Assembly (NCBI RefSeq): GCF_000165425.1
Contig: NW_001799233.1
Coordinates: 375,256 to 439,255 of the forward strand
Source: Paramecium tetraurelia
Taxonomy: Eukaryota > Ciliophora > Oligohymenophorea > Peniculida > Parameciidae
Direction: 5' to 3'
DNA: 64,000 nucleotides
Positions 11,340 to 21,725 of the stretch are shown here, one piece after another. Every line of letters starts with the position of its first letter. The stretch's first letter is position 1. Below the pieces are notes generated by a model. The model was given only the letters and a program-made list of their open reading frames with translations. It made no database searches and was not told the DNA's origin. The position numbers and the translations under genes are program-made.

Positions 11340-11783
11340 AAATTAATAAATTAGAAACCATTTTTTAAATTAGAATTTTCTTAAAACAAATTGGAATTTT
11401 ACAATAGCTTAGTCAGGATGCTGAAGGATCCTATTAATTAATTGAGATTTGGTCCGAAACTTACACTTATTTTGGATTGCTATATAAAATGTAAGACTAG
11501 TATTAAAATATAAAACTTCGATGTATGTTATTAATTTAATCTATTAGTTACATCCTTATGCCTATCATGCAGTAAAATTCTAAGCGATCAAACACGAAAG
11601 CCAAAACAAAAATATTTTTTAGAGTTTAATTGGGTTGAGTATTGATTAAATGGTCTTAGGATAGAATTATAATTGGAGAATAATTAATATCGATAATTTT
11701 CTGAAAAGATGAATTATTTGTTGTTTTTAGGCTTATAGTAATGAAAATTAATTATATCCAACATGTATTAGATTGCAATGAAT
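11340..11783. other. Intergenic, convergent 3' ends
   Basis: About 440 bases between the small mitochondrial-type gene and the convergent DCAF7 gene. One plus frame stays open for about 100 codons, but it matches nothing and would require an intron longer than normal here. Nothing else was seen. Confidence 0.4.
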
Positions 11784-12977
11784 TCAAACATTTAAAATTT
11801 AACATGATTTGTTATAACAAATACTCACTTAATCAACTTTAGTCAAAGACCATGATATATTACTAATTTCATTTTCTGCCTTGTACTCCAGTAGAGGATC
11901 TACATAAATATATAGGAATACCGATTGAATTTTAATCATTTTATTTGTTCTGAAGTTCTGAGAAGTCCCAGATCAAGGCTGACTAATCATCTGCAACGCT
12001 ACATAAATGAGTGGTTGACTCTGGTGCCCATGCAATAGCATTAACATAGTCTTTGTGATTTTTTAATTTAGCCAAAGGTAGAAGTGGTTATCTATTGTAA
12101 AAATGAGTATGTACCTTGTATCCAGCAATGTAACATAGTTAACATCCATTTCTATGATTGCTAAGTAATTGGTATCCATTTTATTCCATGCTAATCTTAC
12201 AATTGGGTTATTGTTCTCTGTCTCAAATAACACTGTTGAATGATCCAAGGCTCTAAGAATTTACTAAAATTTAACCTTAAATCAAATTGTCTGCAACTAC
12301 CATCTGCCCCTACAGATGCAAAAATTTAATGATCAACACTAAAACAAATATCATAGACTTCCTTATCATGGGCAATGAGTTGAGTAACTACTGTTTATTT
12401 TTCAATATCCCAAAGTGTGCATGTTGTATCTATTGAAGCAGTTCCAATATAATTTTGTTATTTACAACTCCAATCAAATGAGGTCAATGGGGCATTAAAA
12501 TCACTTGTCTATGTTTGGTTAGGATGTGTATTAAATACATTTTTTAAGTCCCACTTAATCTTAACTTGAGAATTTTGATCATCATATTCCCAAATCTTTA
12601 AATTTTCTCCACTAGTTGCCAGCAAATCAGGGTACTTGCCCTCGATGTCAGGTATCCATAACACTTTAGTTGGGGCATACCTATGATTGAATTTAGCCTT
12701 TTTGCTAAATGTTTCTTGTTCTTTATCCAATTATAGTATGAAAACCTATAAAAGATGAAAAAGTGCGTACTTCATTCTAAACATCTTCAATCATACTACA
12801 AATTGCAATACGAGATTGAGGACTGGGTTTCTATTGAAATCCCATGGCGTAAATCAACCAAGGGGCTTTGTAGGTGAAAATCTAGTTTGAACTTTCTAAT
12901 TGCATGGAGGTAGGCATTTCAGTAGATTGCATGACTTGGCTTTAATTTTTAGTTGTTTAATTTTCTTGTTCACTCAT
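11784..12977 (-). CDS. DCAF7: WD40 protein DCAF7 / WDR68 (TTG1-AN11 family)
   Basis: A substrate receptor or scaffold of the CUL4-DDB1 type that also binds DYRK kinases in animals. The signature blocks are in order: YKAPWLIYAMGF, a PTKVLWIPD-like block with PDLLATSGENLKIW, LTSFDWS, GTASIDTTCTLWD, VYDICFSVDHQIFASVGADGS, VRLAWNKMDTNYLA, VNAIAWAPES, DDQSALIWDF, and the C-terminal ISNISWS..ICYNKSCQILNV. The last block matches the family's C-terminal ICYNNCLEILRV. Four introns were inferred, including a 25-nt one near 12745-12769. The start is the ATG at 12975-12977 and the stop the TGA at 11784-11786. About 365 residues, close to the usual 342. The N-terminus is Gln/Thr-rich and specific to this lineage. 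Confidence 0.9.
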
Positions 12978-12988
12978 TACTTAAAAAA

Positions 12989-13003
12989 TATATATATATA
13001 TAT
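12989..13003. repeat. Short (TA)n tract
   Basis: A run of about seven TA dinucleotides just upstream of the DCAF7 start. It is probably a simple-sequence tract in the promoter region; no other role is supported. Confidence 0.6.
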
Positions 13004-13127
13004 GAAATTTAATTGATTATATATTTTATTTTGGATATTGCTATATTCTATTGCTTCAAGAAAATAGTTCATAGCCTATAAAGAATTGAAAAAAATGATT
13101 GTCTTTATGTATTAAATAATCTCTATT

Positions 13128-14148
13128 TCACAAGAGTTCACGAAGCTCATCATAATTTTGTGAATTGAAAAGCTAAGTGTATTCTTCTGTTAATTGACAT
13201 CCCATTACTTTGGATAACAAAATCAATGGAACTAAGAAACTAGGATCACCGATGATGGTGATATCATATAATTTCTTATATTCTTCCAATTAACTAACAT
13301 ATAAATGAAATATATATACTTAAAATGATCCTATGCTAAAAATCCTATACTCACCTAATTTGGAATATTAAGGAATTTAGTCATATAAAAATCACTTGGC
13401 AAATCTCCTAATAAAATTGTATTGTTTCTGAATTTAATTCCTGAAGTTTCTAATATTTTGGCTTTAGTTGTAGCTGTTACCAACATCTCCATCTTTTCTA
13501 GAGTATCATCTTAAAAAATCATTTCATTAGTATGCAATGTCATTTCCTCATAAGTGTCAATCTCATGAATAGATGCCAAAATTGTGTTTATCACTCTATC
13601 TAGTCCACCACTCACGATGTGAAATGGAACATGTTCTTCTACACATTTATTAAAGAATGGTTCGAAAAGATATCTCAAATAAATGTGTGAAGTATTTAAT
13701 ATCTAACACGATAAAGACTTTGTGAATTTAGCTTCATGAAAGGCTTCTGATACTTTCTAATACCATTCGTGCATATGCTTATTCTTTTCCTCAATTTTTA
13801 TGCTCTAATCCTTTTCGATAGGCACATAGTAATCATAATAAGATTGCATCTTATTTTTGAAATCCTAAGGAGATAATTCTGACATTCTACAATATTATTA
13901 TTATTGTCAACCTAAACAAGCTAAAAGTAGCCGGGCTGAGGAAAGAAGATATCGTTTAGTCGAAATCAGTCACTATTTGAATCTACTGAGCACCTTCAGA
14001 TATCATCTTTCCAATTTTAGATTTTAATTCTTCTGGATTTCGAATAACCAGCTTTTCTTCTACAAATGAATTTGTTTTCTAAGAATATATGATATTTATA
14101 AACTTTTTCAGTCCAGTCACCAAGAGCAGGAAATCTCTATTTTTACAT
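13128..14148 (-). CDS. Pyrimidine 5'-nucleotidase (UMPH-1 / cN-III family)
   Basis: A HAD-superfamily enzyme that dephosphorylates pyrimidine mononucleotides. Motif I is QIVTDFDQTIS (nucleophile and acid-base Asp). The family block SYYDYYVPIEKDQSIKIEEK followed by HMHEWYQK matches the UMPH-1 pattern YYPIE..EEK..M..WY. Motif II is PFHIVSGGLDRVI (motif FS.G.GD), and motif IV is ILLGDLPSDFYM (LGD..GD). Here the second Gly-Asp of UMPH-1 reads Ser-Asp. Introns of 25-26 nt were inferred near 14090, 13905 and 13300. The start is the ATG at 14146-14148. About 310 residues. No signal peptide, so probably cytosolic. Confidence 0.85.
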
Positions 14149-14758
14149 GTGTTATATTAATATATGTATAATTAAAATATTTAGAAATATCAGAATTTCT
14201 GAAAGGCATTTATAGTGTTTCACTAAAAAATTAATTTTTTTTCAATTGTTTCATCACATTATTGTATGGATCAAGGAAACCTTACTTGAATAATATGATT
14301 ATTATATGAAATTATAACTTTTGACTCTTGGCTTGGTATGCTATTTTTGTTGAATATTTGAAGATAATATTTACTTCTTTAAATATTCAAAGAGGCAAAC
14401 AATAGAAAATTTTCAGTTAATATATTATAATAAATGTTGTAAAACGAACTTAAGAGCGTTTTCTCAGTGATATTTAAGTAAATTATAAGAAAAAAGAGTG
14501 AGATCTTAATTAAGAAATTATTTTAGTTACCATATTGCTATTTTATTTGTTATTTCTTTTGGTTACCTCAATTATATATATGGTAAGGAGGGCATTCCCA
14601 AAGGAAAAAATCAAAAATGAAAGGCTATTGGAGAAACATTCGTTATTTCTATTTTTTGTGATCCAAAAAATTGAAATGATTCTGAAGTCAATAATCAGAT
14701 TTTGATGAATTTGTTGAATAGAGATTAAGCTTTTTTAATTATCAGAATTATTATATAA
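14149..14758. other. Intergenic, nothing recognised
   Basis: About 610 AT-rich bases upstream of the nucleotidase gene and downstream of the small PP1-docking gene. A plus-strand frame from about 14592 (MVRRAFPKEK) stays open for some 40 codons, but no continuation makes sense. Confidence 0.4.
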
Positions 14759-15088
14759 TCAGTCCTTTTGAAAAAATTTTGATGGTTTTCTAAATTTGAC
14801 TTTTTTCTTTTAAATAGTAATTGTAGGCAATTGGTTATCTTCACAAAAATTTCCGAGATCTTGTTATGGTTAGAAATTATGCTTCAAAATACCTCTCAAT
14901 TAAGGACTTGCTACGTTCTTAGAAGTATCTGTTTCAGGTTATTATTGTTGTTGTTCTTGAGGCATAGAAATTTCAGCAATTTCTTAAAGATATGCACACT
15001 CAAATGTAATTTATTACACCTAAGGGAAAGCTTGCATATCCGATTCTTCAGTTTTTATGGTGCAATTTACACATAGAGAAGAACCCAT
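14759..15088 (-). CDS. Small putative PP1-docking, N-myristoylation-type protein
   Basis: A 109-residue intronless frame. It begins MGSSLCVNCT, which fits an N-myristoylation site (Gly2, Ser at 5-6 positions) next to a palmitoylatable Cys. A Gln-rich linker follows, then RGILKH and, about 28 residues later, KKKVKFRKP near the C-terminus. GILK resembles the SILK/GILK docking motif of PP1 regulators such as inhibitor-2, and KVKF fits the RVxF consensus. The two motifs occur in the order found in several PP1 regulators. Calling it a membrane-anchored PP1 regulator is inference from short motifs only. It matches no known protein that I recognise. Confidence 0.6.
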
Positions 15089-15127
15089 ATAGTTATGAAA
15101 TTAATTAAAAAAAACAAATAACACTTA

Positions 15128-15659
15128 TCAAAATTTCATTTCAAAAGCTACAATTCCTCTTCTATTAAAATTCTCTACCAAAAGTGTAAGACCACCAATT
15201 AATGATCCTCCAACTATTCCTCCAACGAAAAATGGAACAATTCCTAAGATATCAATATTCGTTTTGTGTACCTAGTGTAGATTTGTATACAGCTCCTGAA
15301 ATAGCGCCGCAAAGCATATTTTTTTTAAGTTAGTTGATATCAGCTAATTCATCTTCAAACAAGAGATTCATTCCTGCACCCACAAAATAATAAAGCATGC
15401 TGGCACTAGCAGCAGCTTAACCATATGTTGATGTGCGTTTTCCAACAGCATTAAAGAAATTATTTAGAATCAATTTTTTGGGCATATTGAATTATCTTGG
15501 GAATCCCTCTATTGCCCCCTTCATTAATCCAATTGATGAGGCTAAATTTATAAAATTCAATTTACCTAACATGTAACTGACACCAACGGTAAAGCTAATC
15601 TTATCACCAAAGTCTTATCCTGAATATTATTCAATTTAATTCTCGGCCTTGCTTCCCAT
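15128..15659 (-). CDS. Tim17/22/23-family inner-membrane translocase subunit (Tim23-like)
   Basis: 168 codons after removal of one 28-nt intron near 15268-15295. The family core is visible: hydrophobic Gly-rich helices (KISFTVGVSYMLGKLN, SSIGLMKGAIEGF), a basic loop with NAVGKRTSTYGQAAASASML, and the signature CGAISGAVYKSTLG, which matches the family's G..tG..yk.t.G. A Gly-rich last helix follows. This fits Tim23, the channel of the presequence translocase, better than Tim22 or Tim17. The start at 15657-15659 (MGSKAENQIEQYSG) is the simplest. An upstream exon from about 15755 (MLVYFAQNQIYYRYN) could add an N-terminal intermembrane-space part but would need a 45-nt intron. Confidence 0.75.
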
Positions 15660-15820
15660 AAATTAAAATTTATTATTAATTAACTTATTTTCATACCTCA
15701 AATAAGGGATTATATCTATAATAAATTTAATTCTAAGCAAAATACACCAACATTGTAAGTGAATTTCTCAAATTGAAAATTTATTATTAATATATTTAAT
15801 AAATTCGTTTTGATAAAATT

Positions 15821-17205
15821 ATGATCTCATTTGATGATCTCTTAGAGCAGAAAATATAGACTGGTACCCATCAGTTTAAAACCTTGGGTATCATTGGCTT
15901 GGTCGAATTTTGTGATGGCATTGAATATGCATACATGTCAATTTTGATAGCAATAGTCTAAAAAGAATGGGATTTGAATAAATAACAAACAGCTTCATTG
16001 GGATCAATATTTTTGTTAGGCATAGTAATAGGAAACTGTTTATGTGCATTTATTGCCGATTTAATAGGACGAAAAACTACATTTACAATTTTCACCGGAT
16101 TATCAGTTGTTTTGATATTACACAAGTATATGCAACTCTTTTAAAGAGATGATGATATTAAGACTATTTTTTGGAGTTGTTTTTGGAACTAGTTATCCTT
16201 TGGGGTATGTTTTCATCACTGAAGTTTCTGAACCTAAATATAGAGGAAGATTTGCATATACTATGGGGTTATTATTTGTAATAGGCAAGATTTATTTGGC
16301 TATTCTATGTTTCTTTTATCTTGAAGATTATACATCTGGAAATTGGAGAGGTTTGATAAGAGTGAATGGAATTCCAGTGGCATTAACATTCTTATTTTCT
16401 TTATTGTTTCTTAAGGAAACTGTCAGATATTATCTCAATAGAGGAAAATATTAGATCGCATATTAAGAAATTGAAAAGATACTTAAAGAGAACACTGGAA
16501 TTGAAGAAACCTTAACAGAGGAAGAGGTATGAAAAACATATAATTTAGAAAAATGGATTAGTGATATGGCAAGAAAAGCAGAATAAACTCAATTTAGAAT
16601 AATAAATAAACAAATATGGAATATTATCAAAAGAATATAGATTTATCACCATAAAAATTTGGATCCTCTATATTTTAACCAATATGCAAAATATGAGTAT
16701 TTATTTACTAATGCCTTTTCTATTTACAGAAAATAATTCAGGTTTAAGCTCAATGTTGTATATGTTTATTGTTGAGCTAATTTTTGCTATATCATTATAC
16801 TATTTCATAGATGACCCTTATATAGGAGGGAGAAAGAAAGTTATTGGTTATTCAGCCATCTTACTTATTATAGCAAATTCCCTTCTATATATTCTCAGAT
16901 AACGGTTCTTATTTATAGGGTTGCTCTTAATCAAGCTTGCTACGAGAGCCCTATACTCAACTCTTGGATTGGTATGCTGTGAGAGCTATCCTTTATCATT
17001 AAGGTCACAAGGCACGGCAATCGCATATGGAATAGGTAAATCTTCTGCCATTCCATCTCCATTTTTTTTATTTCCATTATTTTACATAGATCCCTATCTA
17101 CCATTTGCTTTGATGTGTCTCTTCTCTATAATTATGTTGATCGTAGATTGCTTTATTGAGAACGATAAAACAATGAAGCCATTGGAATCTTTGAAGTAGG
17201 ATTGA
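15821..17205 (+). CDS. MFS transporter, organic-cation/SV2-like; one unexplained frame change
   Basis: A 12-TM-type permease. The first half shows FCDGIEYAYMSILIA, GIVIGNCLCAFIADLIGRK (MFS motif A between TM2 and TM3) and RLFFGVVFGTSYPLGYVFITE with EPKYRGRF, typical of SLC22/SV2 relatives. The cytoplasmic middle loop is Lys/Glu-rich and holds a 22-nt intron near 16529. The second half gives CCESYPLSLRSQGTAIAYGIGK, again SLC22-like. Between about 16100 and 16149 the frame moves by one base. No GT-AG intron of normal size restores it (candidates are 21, 23 or 43 nt). A sequencing slip, a frame-broken allele or an odd intron are all possible. TGA at 17203-17205. Confidence 0.75.
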
Positions 17206-18287
17206 ATTATTGATTGAATATGTAAGTATATAGAAAATTCTAGTGATATTAAATCTATCCCAAAAATAATTAATTTATAATAAATTAATTAATCAATTCA
17301 ATCTAATTATATTGATGCTTGAATAATCTAACCTTATATATTCAATTCAATTTAAAATTCTTATTAATAGAAAGAATATCCATCCTATTAAAGAATATTC
17401 ATAAATATTAAATCAAATCAGACACAACATTAAAAATAGTTTTCCGATCAGAGTTATTTTATTTAGTTCCAGGTTATCAAATATTTATATCTTTTTTCAA
17501 AATTAATAATCATTATAAAGATTTTCATTCTAAAATAAGTTTAAAAATTGTATAGATAAAAAGATTGATATGATATACAAAGAAATGATTCATACATTCT
17601 GTCCAAATGATTCCTTTTTATATTCCATTCTAGCTCTATCTTAATTAAATTTAATAATATTAGATTCTCTTTAATAATTTTTTACCAATAACCTTTTTTA
17701 GCCTATCTTTTGATTATTCACATAACAGCCATCAAATTATAAAGCAAAATATCATTTTTCCATGTTGCATTCCATAGATAAATCCTTCAACATTCACTAT
17801 TAAGGCTTATTCCAATATAAAATCTTATTGTTTTGATTTTCTATATAACCTATTTAGGAAATAGATCTTCTTAAAGATATATATGAACTGCTTTATAGAA
17901 ATCTAGACGCTTTAAAATATGAATAAATATAAAATAAATATAATACCCTTTTTGAGAATTAATAAGAATTGCGAAAATAAAAATTGTCTTTAAAGATTTT
18001 CCTTCTATAATCATCTTAAAAATTTTCCCAAACTTAATTTTAAGAATAACAACATAATGTTAATTGGAATTACAACTTTATCCAGTTATCTTAGTTTGAA
18101 TATTAGCTTCAATAATATATTTCAAATGCGAAAAAAAGATGATGATAGTTAAATTCAATTGAAAATAGATTTGATAGCAAGAATTAGATAAACGTAAACT
18201 TGTGACCTAGTATTTAATTGAAAAATATAAAATTTAAGAGTGAAATGTAATGTTGATGTAGATGAATAAAAATATTTAAATTATTGA
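17206..18287. other. Gap of 1.1 kb containing a degraded coding relic
   Basis: There is no intact gene. The first 200 bases are simple A/T-rich spacer. The middle, on the minus strand, holds the relic described separately. The rest (about 17970-18287) is AT-rich 3' flank of the CFAP20 gene. Confidence 0.45.
17560..17960 (-). pseudogene. Relic of a Gly-rich repeat (MORN-like) protein gene
   Basis: On the minus strand, short protein-like fragments lie in different frames and are broken by TGA codons. They include NVEGFIYGMQHGKM, FDGCYVNNQKIG and a Lys-rich stretch with GYW. The pattern G-x-Y-x-N-x-x-K-x-G resembles repeated units found in large Paramecium gene families. Several frameshifts and stops within 400 bases point to an old inactive copy. 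Evidence is weak because it rests on fragments. Confidence 0.35.
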
Positions 18288-18963
18288 TCATCCTTATTTT
18301 TAGATGGGTAAGAATAATTTAAATTCAGGTGGCAATTCCTCTTCACTATATAAACGATCACTGAAATAGATTCTTCTAATTCTGCAATTGGCATGTATTT
18401 GAACTCTATTATATTTGCATCTATATGTACCGTAATGTTTCTATGTAGTTAGTACCATATGCTCTTCTAGTGAAATCAGATAAATTGAACTGAATTTAAT
18501 TCCATCCTTCATCCAGTCTCATAGGCATAGTACAGATAAATGGTTTGACTCTGGTTGTCGACTAATAATGTGTTTTAAGATGTACTTGATAATTAGATGC
18601 TCTGAATCTTCTTCTGACATTTTTGTCATCCAGGACTTGCACTTCAAATGTAAAGTATTTTTTAAGCTAGATATTAAATATGACGATTTTACATTCTTAA
18701 TAATCATTACTAAGAAAGGTAATTTGATTCCCAAAGTTTCTTTTGGATCAGCAGGAGCAGTAATGAAATTGGTACTTACATTTGTACCCATGATTTCTAG
18801 GACTGATGATTGAATATCTTAGTCTGTAATTCGCTTGATATGTCCATTCTTAACTTTCATATTCGAACTAAAAAATACTTTGTTTATCCCAAATCTACAA
18901 GGGCTTTGATCCTATTGAATATAAAATTGAAAGAAATCCACTTTGGAATGAGTTCTTGAACAT
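18288..18963 (-). CDS. CFAP20: Cilia- and flagella-associated protein 20 (BUG22)
   Basis: A highly conserved axonemal microtubule inner protein that also affects tubulin modification and ciliary beating; it has been studied in Paramecium as Bug22. The protein begins [18 protein letters not shown] and continues with [108 protein letters not shown] and [16 protein letters not shown]. This is close to identical to the animal protein. Four 24-26 nt introns were placed at the points where the conserved frame breaks. ATG at 18961-18963, TGA at 18288-18290. About 190 residues, the normal length. Confidence 0.95.
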
Positions 18964-19033
18964 CAGTTATTTTTTTATTTAATTAAACAGATATATATAT
19001 ATCACATGCCATCCAGCAATTTAATAATTATAC

Positions 19034-19701
19034 TCAAATTAAATTACCAACAAAAGTAGCTCTTTTGTATTTCTTACTCAAAGATTCCCAATTCACCACA
19101 AACTTATCACTAACCCAATATAATAGTTTTCCACTTAAAGATAAATTTTCCACTCTGCACCAACTCTCTATAAACAAAATCTTGCATCTTTTTCGAATGA
19201 ATAGTAACTAAAATTATATTATGTATTACATATTGTGCAAATAAAACAATAACAACTGGAATACATGTCCCTGGACCATTTGTGATAAAGATATCCAGGT
19301 CTCTGAATCTCAATAATATCAAAAAGGTATGCAGTGTTGCCTTGATTGTTGTGATTATTGAAGACAGATATGATTATTTGACTTTCCTACTTCTGTGAAT
19401 AGTAATCCATTCCAATTTTGGCAAAGCAATCTTTTATTTTATTGAGTCTGAATACCTTATTGTCTTCAATAAACTTAGCCACTCTTCCTGGTTCCTATGT
19501 ATCAGCGAAGGAATGCATAAAATATAAATTCTGACATTTCCTTTGGAAATCATAATTCTTCAAACTCATCAGCATTTCATAAGTGTGTCCACCAGATCCA
19601 AATAAAACAAGCATATTGTATTTTTTGTTGTATTTCGAACGAATGCAGAATCTAAATCCAACATATACGAGCAGTAATATTATAATTGATAATATTAACA
19701 T
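19034..19701 (-). CDS. ALG14: UDP-GlcNAc transferase membrane-anchor subunit ALG14
   Basis: It recruits the catalytic subunit ALG13 to the ER membrane for the second GlcNAc addition to dolichol-PP-GlcNAc in N-glycan assembly. An N-terminal membrane anchor (MLILSIIILLLVYVGF) is followed by LVLFGSGGHTYEML, the conserved GSGGHT motif. After two introns come HRSRKVKQSYLSS, LDIFITNGPGTCIP (the NGPGTC signature), a second hydrophobic stretch, FIESWCRVENLSLSGKLLY and a short C-terminus VNWESLSKKY. About 205 residues, as in yeast and animals. ATG at 19699-19701, TGA at 19034-19036. Confidence 0.9.
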
Positions 19702-19807
19702 AAATAAATAAATCTATTTTTATTAGAACATCTATTAAATATTTTCCATTGAAGTCGAACTAGATGTGATTGTAAAATATTATTCTTTCTTTTATAAATA
19801 TTTAATT

Positions 19808-21611
19808 TCATGATGAATAAATCATTTACTTAATATCCTTGAGCTTATTATTCAGTTCTTGAATTTGCTATTGATTTGTCATAAGCAATTATTTCAACAA
19901 TTGATTTTATTGATTCTTAGTATCGATAAGGAGTTTGTAATCTTCATTATCATTTTTTGTGCTTCTCTCTAAAGGAGGTTTGAGTGACAATTCTATAACA
20001 TTAGTATTGATAGTCATAGAGCTGATGTAATCAACAACTCTTTGGTTCAGTTGCTTTTATGAATCTATAATACGTTGAAGTTAGGCTTTATTTTGTTCTA
20101 AAGATTGAATTTAATCCAATAGTTGTCTTTTTTCATCTTCATGTTTCTATTTTAAATCTTGCACTTCCTTGCCAGACATAATACTCTAAGCACTGGTAGC
20201 CAATGACATTGACATTGCTCTATTTTCAAAAGAAGTATCTTTGAGTTTAGTCTTTAAGCGTTCTATCTGTTATTGGTTATTCTTAAATAATCTTCTATTA
20301 TTCTGCTTAAATAGAACTTTAATTTGAATAATTAGATTCTTTCTTAGATAACTACTTATTTTCCAAGGTCAAAGCATCAACTCTAGCTAGTAAAATGGCA
20401 ATTTCTTCATTTTTTTATTGTATATACTTGTCTTTCTTTGAGTCATCAGGTGTTTGCATTTATTGCAATTAAAACTTAAAGCTTTCAATTTCATTCTCTT
20501 TCAATGCAAGCTGTAATTTTAGATTGGATATTTCAGCTTTCATTTCATTATATTATGATTGATCCTATTATTCGATCATAGAAAATGCAACACTTCTAAT
20601 TGACTAGGATGTGTCTCTAATTTCTACTTCCTGCCTAGGTGCAGGCATTTGCATCAGGTTTAATTTACTTTCTGCATCTTTTCTTCTCACATTCCTTAAT
20701 ATCCATAATTCAAGATCTTCATGGTTAGTATTCTTCAAATAAGTGCTGGCCAACATAAATATTGCAGACAATCCTTTAATGAATGAATCGTATTTTTTTA
20801 TTAATTGTGTGATTAGAAATAGAGTGGTATCGAAATTGAACATGTTGATTGCAAATGTTATTAAATATCTCTTCAATCTACTTTGTAGGAATTATTTCAA
20901 CAATGATTTTTCATCTTCTCCTAGACCATATCCTTTTACACAATAAGTTAATATGCTTACGATGCATTCATCAGGGGGTTTCTATTTGTAGATTATGCTT
21001 AATAATTGAAAAGTGGATGCCTCTGATGAAAAACATAATAGAAAATTGGCCAAACATACTAATTCTGCTGAAAATTGCACTTCTGGATTCTTTGAACAAA
21101 ATGTCAAACAAACATTCTACAGTTTTGCATTGTCTTTGCCCACAAGATAATAAAATTCTTTCAAAGAATAGTTAATATTGTCAAAACCACTTATTTCTGT
21201 TTTATCGAATCTTATTTTAGCACTCTCACGAGCATTCTTGTATTCTTGTTGACTTAGTGAACCTCCCAGCCATTACTTCGATAAAGTATCCACGCCATAA
21301 GCAATATGATTCTACTCCACAAAATTCTTTATCTGCTCTGATTCCTTGAATTAGACTTCCATATACCTCTTTACAGATTTTGCACATTCTATGCGGTTTA
21401 GTGGATTCCTTTGCCATCTTTTTTAACATGGTTAATCTTGAATGGAGAGCATCCCTCACATACAGCTCTTAAACATCTGCAATATGTTTTATTCATACCT
21501 TTTGCATTGATGTTCCCTTGTTGTGAAACTGAAACTTTTCTGACAGATTTGACATTTTGGAATTTTTCCACGCACTTCAGGAATATTGATATAGGTTATA
21601 AATTATTTCAT
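19808..21611 (-). CDS. FYVE-like zinc-finger protein with long coiled coil
   Basis: The N-terminus has a Zn-binding ring of FYVE/RPH3A type: C-x2-C (PKCQICQKSF), a basic segment TTREHQCKRC, C-x2-C (VCEGCSP) and C-x2-C (MCKICKE), eight Cys in the usual spacing once introns near 21530, 21410 and 21360 are removed. The basic R(+)HHCR patch is only partly kept (REHQCKRC), so PI3P binding is uncertain. A helical domain with no known family follows (KEFYYLVGKD... to NHEDLELWIL), then about 300 residues of Gln-rich coiled coil to the TGA at 19808-19810. One join near 20290-20330 could not be resolved with a normal intron. FYVE proteins act in endosome traffic; that role here is inferred. Confidence 0.75.
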
Positions 21612-21725
21612 TTTTTTATTAGCAGTTCAAGTAATTTTTATTTATAATACTCGTATTTTCTTGATAATCTAAAATATCGATTATTCTATGATCTCATGCT
21701 TTCATATATCCATAAGGATAATAAT

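Noticed and set aside
12989-13003. TA tract as a telomere or fragmentation site
   Set aside because: Ciliate macronuclear telomeres are G-rich repeats, which are absent; this is a simple TA run.
14831-15076. Plus-strand frame rich in Leu and Phe opposite the PP1-docking gene
   Set aside because: The minus strand gives a complete 109-codon frame with a sensible start, motifs and stop; the plus frame has no start context or family resemblance.
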